From contig NZ_AP021861.1 in the NCBI RefSeq assembly GCF_009177095.1, forward strand, positions 1,302,001-1,366,000: a stretch of 64,000 nt of DNA, written 5' to 3'. Below the pieces are notes generated by a model. The model was not told where the DNA came from. It did not search any database and worked only from the letters and a program-made list of their open reading frames with translations. Below are positions 47,402 to 55,977 of the stretch, in pieces (positions within the stretch are counted from its first letter, which is position 1; each line of letters begins with the position of its first letter). The stretch comes from Lacipirellula parvula. Lineage in GTDB: Bacteria > Planctomycetota > Planctomycetia > Pirellulales > Lacipirellulaceae. Made by a program: the position numbers and the translations under genes.

Positions 47402-48295
47402 GTGACTCAACTCGCTGCTTCACCGCAACCGGGCGAAACAATCGGCCTGCTGGCTGGTTGGGGACGCTATCCGATTGTCGTCGCAGAAGAGCTGCGGCGG
47501 CAAGGTTATCGGATTGCCTGCACGGCGATCCGCGATCATGCGGATCCCGATTTGAGGAACCTCTGCGACGAGTTTCACTGGGTAGGACTCGGTTCAATCG
47601 GCGGAATCATCGGCCGTTTCAAGCAGCATGGCTGTCAGCGGGCCGTCATGGCGGGCAAGGTTCACAAGGTGACGTTCTACAGCCCCGGCTGGTGGATTCG
47701 TCATCGTCCTGATTGGACGGCGCTCCAGACGTTCTACCGGCATTTTGTTACCGGGACGAAAGATCGCAAGGACGATTCGCTGCTGCTGGCGCTCATCGGG
47801 GCGTTTGCCGCTCAAGGCATTACCTTTGAACCGGCTACCGATTTCGCTCCCGAACTGCTCGTCGCCACTGGACAAGTCGCGGGACGACCCCTCTCGGTGA
47901 AGCAGGAACGCGACGTGCAATTCGGCTGGGACTTGGCGAAGCAGATGGGAGCCCTCGATGTGGGGCAAACCGTTTGCGTGAAAGACCAGGCGGTCCTCGC
48001 CGTCGAAGCGATCGAAGGGACCGATCTCTGTATCCGCCGTGCGGGCGACCTTTGCCGCACCGGCGGTTTCACCGTCGTGAAAGTGGCCAAACCGCAGCAA
48101 GATATGCGGTTCGATGTGCCGACCGTTGGCGTGAAGACGCTCGAATCGATTGCCGCGGCGGGCGGGCATGTGCTCGCCATCGAAGCCGATTCGACGATCT
48201 TACTCGACGCCGCCGAGTTCCAAGCGGCCGCCGCCCGGCTTAAAATCTCTGTCGTGGCACTCCATCGGCAATCGGCCGTTGAACACGCCGCGTAG
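47402..48295 (+). CDS. lpxI: UDP-2,3-diacylglucosamine pyrophosphatase LpxI
   Basis: 297 residues starting with GTG. Family features: IGLLAGWGRYPIVVAEELRR at the N-terminus, VGLGSIGGIIGRFKQHG, AVMAGKVHK, and the C-terminal half with VKVAKPQQDMRFDVPTVG and GHVLAIEADSTI. LpxI hydrolyses UDP-diacylglucosamine to lipid X, the fourth step of lipid A synthesis, replacing LpxH where that is missing. It is next to lpxD, which supplies its substrate, and so the assignment is strengthened by context. Confidence 0.9.
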   Translation: MTQLAASPQPGETIGLLAGWGRYPIVVAEELRRQGYRIACTAIRDHADPDLRNLCDEFHWVGLGSIGGIIGRFKQHGCQRAVMAGKVHKVTFYSPGWWIRHRPDWTALQTFYRHFVTGTKDRKDDSLLLALIGAFAAQGITFEPATDFAPELLVATGQVAGRPLSVKQERDVQFGWDLAKQMGALDVGQTVCVKDQAVLAVEAIEGTDLCIRRAGDLCRTGGFTVVKVAKPQQDMRFDVPTVGVKTLESIAAAGGHVLAIEADSTILLDAAEFQAAAARLKISVVALHRQSAVEHAA

Positions 48296-48344
48296 CGAGC
48301 AGAGCTTTCTCCCTCGCAACGCGCATCGACGCGAGGGGGGATTG

Positions 48345-49145
48345 ATGGCGACTTGGCATGTGAGGCCGGCATTTCACCGTGCTGTGAAAATCGCGCTGCT
48401 AGCATTTGCCGCCGTTGGTTGGGCCGCTGCGCTGGCTCGCGCCGAACCCGAGGTTCCAGCAGTAGCGACGGCCGATGAAAACTTCACCGGCCGCGAGCGC
48501 CACGAGTACATGGGCCGCACTATCGCGCCGACGATGCACTTCAGCGGCGCCGGCTGGCTGACGCGGCCGACCCGCGAAGAAGAAGAGGATCCGCTCAAAC
48601 TCCTCAGCTCGCTGAAGGTGAAGCCAGGGCAGGTCGTCTGCGACTTCGGTTGCGGCAACGGCTACCACAGCCTGCAGTTGGCCAAGCGGGTGGGGGCGGC
48701 GGGCCAGGTCTACGCGATCGATATCCAGCCAGAAATGCTCGAAATGCTCGAAGAACGGGCCGGGCCGCGAGGATTGGAGAATATCAAACCGCTCCTCGCC
48801 ACCGGCGAGGGCTCGGGGCTGCCGGCCGGCTCCTTTGATTTGGTGCTGATGGTCGACGTCTACCACGAACTCTCCGATCCGGAGGCGATCTTGGCCGAGA
48901 TCCGGGCGAGCTTGAAGCCCGAGGGGCGGCTGGTGCTGGTCGAGTTCCGGGAGGAAGATGAGACGGTGCCGATCCTCCCCCTTCACAAAATGAGCCAAGT
49001 GCAGGTGGTGAAAGAACTTGAGGCAAACAGTTTTCACCTGGCGGGACAGTATAATCGGCTTCCCTGGCAGCACGTTCTCCATTTTGTCCGTAGCGATTCG
49101 CCGATCGAGAAGGCCGAGCTCAAACCGTGGCGACCAGTGCGATAA
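48345..49145 (+). CDS. Exported class I SAM-dependent methyltransferase
   Basis: 266 residues. The N-terminus is a signal peptide (basic start, then KIALLAFAAVGWAAALARAE). The methyltransferase domain has VCDFGCGNGYHSLQLAKRVG (motif I), VYAIDIQPEMLEML, and FDLVLMVDVYHELSDP. The SAM site is intact, so export is unexpected because SAM is cytosolic; the segment could instead be a membrane anchor. The GAGGGGGG ribosome site precedes ATG at 48345. It follows lpxI by 50 bp in the same direction. Substrate unknown. Confidence 0.75.
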   Translation: MATWHVRPAFHRAVKIALLAFAAVGWAAALARAEPEVPAVATADENFTGRERHEYMGRTIAPTMHFSGAGWLTRPTREEEEDPLKLLSSLKVKPGQVVCDFGCGNGYHSLQLAKRVGAAGQVYAIDIQPEMLEMLEERAGPRGLENIKPLLATGEGSGLPAGSFDLVLMVDVYHELSDPEAILAEIRASLKPEGRLVLVEFREEDETVPILPLHKMSQVQVVKELEANSFHLAGQYNRLPWQHVLHFVRSDSPIEKAELKPWRPVR

Positions 49146-49664
49146 GCCGGGAAATGCTGAGCAACAGGGTGGATGAGGCAGGCCTGGACACTTTTCCTCA
49201 AGTTGGTGAAGCGCGGCCGGCACACCGGTTGCATCTTGGGGTCGTAGCAATGTTGGGAAGAACGTGGTTTTCTTTTCGAAATTGACTGTAAGATATTATC
49301 TGTCAATGGTTTGCGTCTCGTTTGAGGCTGGCGGGGGTAGTGGGCAGATCGCTACATTCAGCAAACTAAATGTGGCAAAATTGCCCCCCACCCCCCCAAC
49401 AAATATTTGAGCGGAATCACCATGTCGTTTAAAATCAACCATGGACAGAGAGGGTCAGAAAGAGGCAACCTCGTCGACGTGTGTGCCGCACGGTTATGCG
49501 GTATGCGCTGGTGATTGCCACGTTTGACTTCGATTCAACTACCGAGATAGGGCCGCTAGTGATTTAGAACAATCTGCACCTCATTCGTGTCGCTGGGAGC
49601 GAGCAAGCCGTGAGTGCAGATCGGAACAACAACGGATTCGACAAGAATCCGTTGCGGAGCAGAC
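49146..49664. other. Long leader region of the sigma-54 activator gene
   Basis: About 520 bp, more AT-rich than most of the window, with poly-C (CCCCCCACCCCCCC near 49385). It holds no convincing gene and none of the palindromic repeat families. It probably contains the promoter and long leader of the regulator gene. TGGCAAAATTGC at 49373 was checked as a sigma-54 site and rejected for wrong spacing. Confidence 0.45.
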
Positions 49665-50660
49665 ATGAAGATGGCATCTGTGGGTTTGCATTCGCTGGCT
49701 TCGCTGGAGTCTCTTGCACCAGACGATCCCGCCAGCTTGGTTATCGGCCGCGATACGGCCGTGAAGCGCATTGCGCATCATGCGGAGCGCGCCGCACAAG
49801 TCGGCTGCACCGTTCTCTTGACCGGCGAAACCGGTACGGGCAAAGAAGTTTGGGCCCGACTTCTCCACCGCGTCGGCGGTCGCAGCGAACAACCGTTCAT
49901 TCCCGTCAATTGCGCTGCGCTGACGCCCACCCTCGCTGAGAGCCAACTGTTCGGCCACGAACGCGGCGCGTTCACCGGCGCTGCGGGGGCGAGCCTCGGC
50001 GTGTTTCGCTCAGGCAACCAGGGGATCGTGTTCCTCGACGAAGTCGGCGATATGCCGCTCGAACTGCAGCCGAAGCTTCTTCGCGTCCTGCAAGAAGGCG
50101 AAGTGACGCCGGTCGGTTCGTCGCATCCGGTGAAGGTCGACGTGCAAGTGATCGCCGCGACGAACCGTCGCCTTGAGCAGGAAGTCGCCGAAGGACGCTT
50201 TCGCGAAGATCTCTACTATCGTCTCAATCTCGTCGAATTGCGGATGCCGCCGCTGCGAGACCGCGTTTCTGATATTCCGCTGTTCATCGAATACTTCTCG
50301 AAGAAGTTCGCCAATCGCTACGGCCAGCCCGCGTGGCAGCCGAGCGACGAGGCATTGCGGGCGTTTTGCGAGTACCACTGGCCCGGTAACATCCGCCAGT
50401 TGAGCTTCGTGCTCGAGCAGAGCTATGTGCTGCAGTGCGAACCGAGCCTGCCAGGCGCTGGCGGAACTCGCCGCGAAAGTCACGATCTACCGTACACCGA
50501 TTTGGGCCGCCTTCGCCAAGTGGCGGTGGAACAGGCCCTGCGAACGGCAGGCGGGCACAAAGGTCGGGCAGCCAAGTTATTGGGAATTCATCCCAATACG
50601 ATGACGCGGCTGCTGGCCCAGATCGCGAGCGAATGCAATCCGCGCGACGAAGTCGCATAG
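49665..50660 (+). CDS. Sigma-54-dependent transcription activator (AAA+ and Fis HTH only)
   Basis: 331 residues. A short N-terminus of about 25 residues leads directly into the AAA+ domain: GETGTGKE (Walker A, 54-61), GAFTGA (101-106, the loop that contacts sigma-54), VFLDEVGDMP (Walker B), REDLYYRLN. The C-terminal Fis-type helix-turn-helix is GGHKGRAAKLLGIHPNTMTR. No receiver, GAF, PAS or other sensor domain is present, so control must come from another protein or from its amount. GGAG lies before ATG at 49665. A sigma-54 promoter match lies 244 bp downstream, making a local target likely. Confidence 0.85.
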   Translation: MKMASVGLHSLASLESLAPDDPASLVIGRDTAVKRIAHHAERAAQVGCTVLLTGETGTGKEVWARLLHRVGGRSEQPFIPVNCAALTPTLAESQLFGHERGAFTGAAGASLGVFRSGNQGIVFLDEVGDMPLELQPKLLRVLQEGEVTPVGSSHPVKVDVQVIAATNRRLEQEVAEGRFREDLYYRLNLVELRMPPLRDRVSDIPLFIEYFSKKFANRYGQPAWQPSDEALRAFCEYHWPGNIRQLSFVLEQSYVLQCEPSLPGAGGTRRESHDLPYTDLGRLRQVAVEQALRTAGGHKGRAAKLLGIHPNTMTRLLAQIASECNPRDEVA

Positions 50661-51303
50661 AATGTTCCGCGTTGGCGCACGGCTCGTTTGATCGCTCTCT
50701 CTTCAGTCGTTAGGGATCTTCTGCCGCTGCTGGCAGTCGACCGACTTCGTGCGAAGCTGCGCGAGCTCGCGATCCTCTCCTTACAATTGCGCCACTCTGG
50801 CGCGACTCCGGCTTTCCGTGGCTTGGCCGACCCGCGATACGCGTGCATGCGTAGCAACTAATAGCTAGCGGGGGCATCGGCGCGTCAGCAGCATCGGGGC
50901 TGCTGGCACGATGGTTGCGAACAATATTCTCTACTCGATCGCGCACGTCGTTATTTGCGTTTCACTGATTTGGTGACGCCTCACCATCGTGGTGAAATGT
51001 GATTTTTATGCCTGATTTCTCGGGCGGATTGCTGCTAGCACTCCGCGGGTCTCACCTTTCTGGTGAATTGCCGGCAGTCGCCAAAACTGTCTAGGTCGCT
51101 GGTAAGTCGTTGCTGCACTGCAGGTTAGCGGAAATGTTGCCTGCCTTACGGTTAGCGGCACGCTTCTCGCTATAGGAACGCAACCCCCAGTGGGCCGGCA
51201 CAACCGGTTCGCTGAGAGTTCATCGTTCAAGTCTTCTTTTCGCCAAGCAGTTCGTCGCGATCGTCGCGAACTCCGAGGCGACCAGCGTGATAAGGGAAAG
51301 CAA
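50661..51303. other. Regulatory spacer before the small basic protein gene
   Basis: About 640 bp holding the sigma-54 promoter match at 50904-50918. From the expected start point (about 50930) there are roughly 370 bases to the next gene. This part contains TCACCATCGTGGTGA (a palindrome at about 50980), and a 28-codon open frame at 51008-51094 (MPDFSGGLLLALRGSHL) without a ribosome site. It may be a long 5' leader or a small RNA. No known family recognised. Confidence 0.5.
50904..50918 (+). promoter_or_regulatory. Sigma-54 (-24/-12) promoter match
   Basis: TGGCACGATGGTTGC fits the consensus TGGCAC-N5-TTGC exactly, with 10 bases between the GG and GC dinucleotides. It points towards the small basic protein gene and lies just after a sigma-54 activator gene. 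Confidence 0.75.
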
Positions 51304-51483
51304 ATGAGCCACATCCAACTCTACGAGCAAGGTGACATGGATTACGGCACCGGCAACTTCCGTCGGACCTCTGAAGTGAAGCTCGCCAAGAAGAACCAGC
51401 CGAGCCACGCTCGCCGCCGTGGTAAGTCGCCGACTTCGGTCAACGGCATTCACCGTCGCCGCAATCGCAAGATGGCCTGGTAG
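51304..51483 (+). CDS. Small basic protein, GIHxRxN...AW type, copy 1
   Basis: 59 residues. The N-terminal half is mixed (MSHIQLYEQGDMDYGTGNFR); the C-terminal half is strongly basic and ends VNGIHRRRNRKMAW. An AAGGGAAAG ribosome site precedes the ATG. The same C-terminal pattern, GIHxRxN then AW at the very end, is found in the protein at 52396-52578. I do not recognise the family. Charge and size fit binding to nucleic acid or ribosome, as inference. Downstream of a sigma-54 promoter match. Confidence 0.7.
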   Translation: MSHIQLYEQGDMDYGTGNFRRTSEVKLAKKNQPSHARRRGKSPTSVNGIHRRRNRKMAW

Positions 51484-51857
51484 CCCTCTGTACAACAAGT
51501 TCGCCGTAGCGATTGAGCTGCGCCGCGACCGTTTTCTTTACGCGCGTGAATGGCGTCACAGCGCAAAGGCGATGGTTCGCAAGCCGAGCTTCGTCGCTGG
51601 ACGAATTGCGTTCGCGTTGGGCGACAGCGCCGCGCGAGCAAGTTAGAGGATTGGTCTAGAGAGTTGGATGTTGCTGCGCGGCTTCGCGCTGCAGCGTCGC
51701 TTGAGAGAGAAATTGCGTCGTCGGTGCGCGCTGGACGGGCCAAGCCCCGAGGCGAGTGCGAAGGCGCAGAAAGCGTTCGAATCGCATTTGATCGCAGGAC
51801 ACCTGTGCCGAGGCTCGCATTGCAGCGACGTCGGCATGACCGGAGTATCGCCTTAGC
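51484..51857. other. Spacer with a weak open reading frame
   Basis: About 375 bp. A plus-strand frame at 51550-51870 would code a 106-residue charged, Arg-rich helical protein (SKLEDWSRELDVAARLRAAA) overlapping the next start by 13 bases. It has no ribosome site and biased composition, so it is not called as a gene. No repeat family or terminator seen. Confidence 0.35.
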
Positions 51858-52376
51858 ATGGCAACTGTGAATGGGACACCGACAGCTGTACTCGCTCCAC
51901 GGGGCGAGGCGGCAATCGTTGCGACGCGCTCCGCGCCTCCGCAACTGTTGCGCTGTTTGGTCGTTTCACTTTCTGCCGATCGCCGCCGGCTGATTCGCTC
52001 CGCCGCTGAAGCGCAGGCCTGGGACGCGATCGTATGCCGCGACGCCGGAGAGTTTCTGCGAGCCGTATTCAAACGCAGCGTCCCGCTGATCGTCGTCGAT
52101 CTGCCGGAAGCGACTGCAACTGGCTACGGCGACTTGAAAGACGCCGCCCAGCGGGCCCATGAACTTAGCAACGCGCTGTTGCTGGTCGCGGGCAACGCAA
52201 GCGACGTTCGCGAGGAAATTTGGGCGCGACAGCTAGGCGCCTGGGTTTACCTAAACGAATGCAACGGGCAGCGCGGATTCGAGTACCTGTTGGAAGAAGC
52301 ACGGTTGGCCCTTGAGCGGCGCGAGTTGTTGTCGCCGCAGCCAGGCGTCGCCGAATTAATGGCCTCCAGCGAGTAG
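51858..52376 (+). CDS. Stand-alone receiver-like protein, degenerate
   Basis: 172 residues. Secondary structure follows a response-regulator receiver: LLRCLVVSLSADRR, then WDAIVCRDAGEFLRAV, VPLIVVDLPEATATG (the Asp at the phosphorylation place), NALLLVAGN, and GAWVYLNE. The acidic pair after the first strand is missing, and the fifth-strand Lys is not obvious, so normal phosphorylation is doubtful. No output domain. It may act as partner of the sensor-less sigma-54 activator upstream. Start has only a weak ribosome site. Confidence 0.55.
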   Translation: MATVNGTPTAVLAPRGEAAIVATRSAPPQLLRCLVVSLSADRRRLIRSAAEAQAWDAIVCRDAGEFLRAVFKRSVPLIVVDLPEATATGYGDLKDAAQRAHELSNALLLVAGNASDVREEIWARQLGAWVYLNECNGQRGFEYLLEEARLALERRELLSPQPGVAELMASSE

Positions 52377-52395
52377 ATGTAAGGAGCTTGAAGCC

Positions 52396-52578
52396 ATGAA
52401 CAAATCAAATCACAACGAAGAAGACGCCGGCGAAGGCGAATCGGCGGCAAGCCGCTCCGTTCCCCGTCGCGGCGCTCAGCGAGTGCAATCGACCAACCGT
52501 TCCAGCAAAGCGCGCCGTCGGCGTGCGAGCACGATCGGCGGAATTCACCAACGAACCAACAAACGCTCCGCTTGGTAA
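52396..52578 (+). CDS. Small basic protein, GIHxRxN...AW type, copy 2
   Basis: 60 residues. N-terminus hydrophilic and acidic (MNKSNHNEEDAGEGES), C-terminus basic (SSKARRRRAST) and ending IGGIHQRTNKRSAW. It shares the ARRR run and the GIHxRxN...AW end with the protein at 51304-51483. AAGGAG lies nine bases before the ATG. It is 19 bp downstream of the receiver-like gene and so probably co-transcribed with it. Function unknown. Confidence 0.7.
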   Translation: MNKSNHNEEDAGEGESAASRSVPRRGAQRVQSTNRSSKARRRRASTIGGIHQRTNKRSAW

Positions 52579-52812
52579 GCCAACGTCGCCGCGTTCAGGC
52601 GGCGTGCGAAACAAAAGCAGTGCACCTAAAGAAGTCAGCAACTCAGTCCGTTCGAAAGAGTCCTACGGTTTTCATAACTCGTTTTTAGTTTTCTGTATTG
52701 GAGATTCTCCGCTCAGCTTGAGTTAGCCAGGCCTGTCGCCGCCGAGTGCGACGGGGATTGAGGATGATCGTTGGCTAGCGACGGCAAGAACACTCGCAAA
52801 GGATGACCCACA

Positions 52813-53559
52813 ATGCTTCGATTCGCTTCTAGAGCCGTCACGGCGGCTGTCGCATTCGCGACGGCTGCATGTTTGACCGTCGGCGCTGCTTCCGCAGCGC
52901 TCATCGACTTGACCCCTGCTAACGGCGCGATCAATTCGGTCGGTTCGGTAACGCTCGCCGACCTACAGAGCGACCCGTCCGGCGGCATCGTCGTCGGCGA
53001 CAAGATCTTCACCGGCTTCTCTTATTCGCGCTTGGGCGACATGCCCCTGCCGGCCGACATCAACGTCCTCGGGTTCAAAGATCCCGACGGCAACTGGGGC
53101 GTCAGCTTCCATGGCATCTTCCAAGATATGCCGGGCGGCAGCGCGTCGGACGCCCTGATTCGCTTCGCCGTTGAAGTTTCCCCTGCGGGGCAGCAACAAG
53201 GCTGGCAGATCACGGACGCTCACCTGTTCCTCGGCGGCGCCGGCGCCGCTGACGAATCGTTCATCACTGTCGACGAAACATTCCTCGGCAAGAACGAAAC
53301 GTTGAACGCCTACTACTCGACTGTCGGCCCGGGCGTCAATTCGAAGCTGGCTGATTCGACGATCTTCACGACCCCGGTCACGAAGCTGTTCGTCACGAAG
53401 GACATCTACGCGAACGCTGCGTCGGGCGCCTTCCTGCCGGCTCGTGCGACCGTGATCGACCAGTCGTTCTCCCAAACGCTGATTCCGGAACCGGCCACGA
53501 TGGCTCTGGCCGGCATGGGCGGCGTCGCGATGGTGACCTTGCGTCGCCGTCGCAGCTAA
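52813..53559 (+). CDS. Secreted PEP-CTERM protein
   Basis: 248 residues. Signal peptide (residues 1-28, ending ASAA). The body is beta-rich without recognised enzyme motif. The C-terminus carries IPEP, a hydrophobic helix (MALAGMGGVAMV) and RRRRS, which is the PEP-CTERM sorting signal processed by exosortase and usually found in exopolysaccharide/biofilm proteins. AAGGA precedes the ATG. A terminator follows at 53663. No exosortase gene is in the window. Confidence 0.85.
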   Translation: MLRFASRAVTAAVAFATAACLTVGAASAALIDLTPANGAINSVGSVTLADLQSDPSGGIVVGDKIFTGFSYSRLGDMPLPADINVLGFKDPDGNWGVSFHGIFQDMPGGSASDALIRFAVEVSPAGQQQGWQITDAHLFLGGAGAADESFITVDETFLGKNETLNAYYSTVGPGVNSKLADSTIFTTPVTKLFVTKDIYANAASGAFLPARATVIDQSFSQTLIPEPATMALAGMGGVAMVTLRRRRS

Positions 53560-53662
53560 CGACCCTGTCGAGCAGCTAACGAATGGCTGCTGTTTGCATG
53601 AACCCCCGTCGGGCGAATGCGAGATCGCCTGACGGCGGCAATAACCGCTGAGCGGATTCAAC

Positions 53663-53702
53663 GCGGCGGGATGACTTTCGAGTCGTCCCGCCGCTTGTTT
53701 TA
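53663..53702 (+). terminator. Rho-independent terminator of the PEP-CTERM gene
   Basis: 13-bp stem GCGGCGGGATGAC / GTCGTCCCGCCGC (one G-T pair), 6-base loop, followed by TTGTTTT. Confidence 0.8.
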
Positions 53703-53757
53703 TGCGCTGCCGCGCCGGGCTGCGAACGTTGTTCGGCAGCTATTATCAAATGCATTT

Positions 53758-53847
53758 ACCACGGAGAACACAGAGGAATACGAGAACGGGCGAAGGCCTT
53801 CAATCTTTCCCTGTGCTCTCTGTGCTCTCTGTGTACTCTGTGGTTAA
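53758..53847. repeat. ACCACGGAGAACACAGAGG inverted repeat (family J)
   Basis: About 90 bp with arms ACCACGGAGAACACAGAGGA and CTCTGTGTACTCTGTGGTTA, inverted with few mismatches, plus TGTGCTCTC tandem units. It lies between convergent genes (PEP-CTERM gene and trpC). Only one copy in this window. Confidence 0.75.
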
Positions 53848-53918
53848 GGGGTAAAACGCTAGCCATTTCATGAATGGCAGTATCTGAGGCATAGAGACTG
53901 GCGAGCAAAAACCGCAGT

Positions 53919-54713
53919 CTAACGCCCCAGCAGCCGATCAACGGCCGCTCCAATATCCGCTTCGCGCATCAGCGATTCGCCCACTAGAATCGCGTTCACG
54001 CCCGCGGCGTGCAGCCGTTCGACGTCGGCGTGCGTCTTGATGCCGCTCTCGCTCACCATAACGCATTCCGCCGGAATCCCCGGCCGCAAGCGGAGCGTAT
54101 GCTCGAGGTCGACCTTGAACGTCCGCAAGTCGCGATTGTTGACGCCAATCAGCGTGGCGCCCGCCTCCAGCACCCGCGGCAAATTCTCGGGATCGTAGAT
54201 CTCAACGAGCGGCGTCATCCCCAATTCGATGATCTCGTTGTGCAGCTTCCGCAGATTGCAATCGTCGAGGCACTCGGCGATCAGCAGCACGGCGTCGGCC
54301 CCTGCCGCACGGGCTTCGACGACCTGGTACGAATCGAGAACGAAGTCTTTCCGCAGGATCGGCAACCCCACGCTCGCCCGCACGGCCTTCAGGTAATCCA
54401 AGTGGCCCTGGAAATGGGGCTCGTCGGTAAGAACGCTCAGGCAACTCGCCCCATGACGCTCGTAGGTTTGGGCGATTGCAACCGGATCGAAATCCTCGCG
54501 AATGACGCCGGCCGACGGGCTGGCCTTCTTCACCTCGGCGATCAGGCGGATGGCGCCTGGCTTCGCGAGCGCGGCGAAGAAATCGCGTACCGGCGGGGCG
54601 GACGCCAACTGGCGGCGGAGTTCAGTTTCGGAGACGCGGTCGCGGGCCGCCGCAATCTCGCGACGCTTCATGGCCACAATTCTGTCGAGGACGGTATCGG
54701 TCATACCGATCAT
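53919..54713 (-). CDS. trpC: Indole-3-glycerol phosphate synthase
   Basis: 264 residues, TIM-barrel enzyme that closes the indole ring in tryptophan synthesis. Visible: LIAEVKKASPSAGVI (catalytic Lys), SVLTDEPHFQG, LPILRKDFVLDSYQVVEARA, ADAVLLIAECL, GVNNRDLRTF and VSESGI with the phosphate site. Length is normal. The ATG at 54713 has a G-rich ribosome site; Met four codons later is also possible. It stands alone without other trp genes nearby, as often in planctomycetes. Confidence 0.93.
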   Translation of the reverse strand: MIGMTDTVLDRIVAMKRREIAAARDRVSETELRRQLASAPPVRDFFAALAKPGAIRLIAEVKKASPSAGVIREDFDPVAIAQTYERHGASCLSVLTDEPHFQGHLDYLKAVRASVGLPILRKDFVLDSYQVVEARAAGADAVLLIAECLDDCNLRKLHNEIIELGMTPLVEIYDPENLPRVLEAGATLIGVNNRDLRTFKVDLEHTLRLRPGIPAECVMVSESGIKTHADVERLHAAGVNAILVGESLMREADIGAAVDRLLGR

Positions 54714-54798
54714 TCTAGCCCCCCGCTAGCGTGCCAGCGAGGCGGAATTGCCTGACGCACGTCGGCGATTTGGCGGACATCGACTACACTGGAAGCAT

Positions 54799-55977
54799 AT
54801 GGCGACTATCAGTTCAACTTTTCGTTGGCCGCTTGCGTTCGGCGTCTTGCTCGCGACGCTCGTCGCGTCGTCGCCGCTCCCCTCGGCCCAAGCATTGGAG
54901 CGCCTCACGGTCGCCCTGCCCGATCAGCCTCCCAAGCAACTCGTGGGCGAGGCGATTGTCGAAGCTCGCGACGGCGGCATGTTGCTGAAAACCGCCGACG
55001 GCGCCATCCACCGCTTACCGGCCGCGACGATCCGCAATCGCAAGACCGACTCCGAGAAGTTGGTCCCCCTAACGCGTGAAGAGCTCACTAAGCAACTCCT
55101 CGCCGAGTTGCCGCCAGGATTTCGCATTCACGATTCTAAGAACTACATCGTCTGCTACAACACGACGCGCACGTACGCCGAGTGGACCAGTTCGCTGCTC
55201 GAACGCTTGCAGAAGGCGTTCATCGCCTACTGGAAAAAGCAAAAGTCGCCGGTGGAGACGCCGGAGCAGCCGCTCGTCGTGCTCGTCTTTGCCGATCAAG
55301 CGTCGTACGCCGACTATGCGAAGAAAGATCTCGGGTCGTCGGTGAGCAACATCATCGGTTATTACAATCTCGAGACGAACCGCATCATGATGTACGATCT
55401 CACCGGCATGCAGGCGTTTCGCCAGAATTCCGGCGATCGCGGGTCGCTGCACGACATCTCGCAACTTCTCTCGCAACCGCAGGCAGAGCCGCTGGTCGCC
55501 ACGATCGTGCACGAAGCGACGCACCAAATCGCGTTCAATTGCGGACTGCAAACCCGCATGGTGGCCAACCCCTACTGGCTGACGGAGGGCATGGCGACGT
55601 TTTTCGAAACGCCGAATCTCAGCAGCAGCCGCAGCTGGAGCGGCATCGGCAACGTCAATTACAGCCGCTTCGACCTCTTCCGCGACAACTACAGCGCAGG
55701 CAAGATCGTGCCGCTCGAACGGATGTTGAGCGACGACAAGCTTTTCACCACGCCGGAGACGGCGGTCGACTCGTACGCACAGGCTTGGGCCTGGAACTAT
55801 TTCCTGATCCAAACGCGTCCGAAGGAGTACGCCGGCTATCTCAAAATGATCGCCGAAAAGCCGCTGCTGCTCGAAGACAAGAAGGGGCAGCGTGTGCGGG
55901 AGTTCCGCCAACATTTCGGCGACGACCTCGCGGAACTGGAAGACGCCTTCTACCGCAAGATGGACCGCGTCAAATAA
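54799..55977 (+). CDS. Secreted DUF1570-type putative metalloprotease
   Basis: 392 residues. A signal peptide covers about residues 1-33 (FGVLLATLVASSPLPSAQA). A small beta domain follows, then the DUF1570-type region with IVHEATHQIAFN; HEATH (238-242) is an HExxH zinc motif, and WLTEGMATFFE about 25 residues later has the third zinc ligand Glu of gluzincin-type proteases. Activity is unproven. GGAAG precedes ATG at 54799. It is divergent from trpC and ends just before tRNA-Lys. Confidence 0.75.
   Translation: MATISSTFRWPLAFGVLLATLVASSPLPSAQALERLTVALPDQPPKQLVGEAIVEARDGGMLLKTADGAIHRLPAATIRNRKTDSEKLVPLTREELTKQLLAELPPGFRIHDSKNYIVCYNTTRTYAEWTSSLLERLQKAFIAYWKKQKSPVETPEQPLVVLVFADQASYADYAKKDLGSSVSNIIGYYNLETNRIMMYDLTGMQAFRQNSGDRGSLHDISQLLSQPQAEPLVATIVHEATHQIAFNCGLQTRMVANPYWLTEGMATFFETPNLSSSRSWSGIGNVNYSRFDLFRDNYSAGKIVPLERMLSDDKLFTTPETAVDSYAQAWAWNYFLIQTRPKEYAGYLKMIAEKPLLLEDKKGQRVREFRQHFGDDLAELEDAFYRKMDRVK

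Noticed and set aside
49373-49384. TGGCAAAATTGC as a sigma-54 promoter of the activator gene
   Set aside because: Only seven bases lie between GG and GC; ten are needed.
51550-51870. 106-residue Arg-rich frame
   Set aside because: No ribosome site, biased composition, overlaps the start of the receiver-like gene; kept only as a note in the spacer entry.
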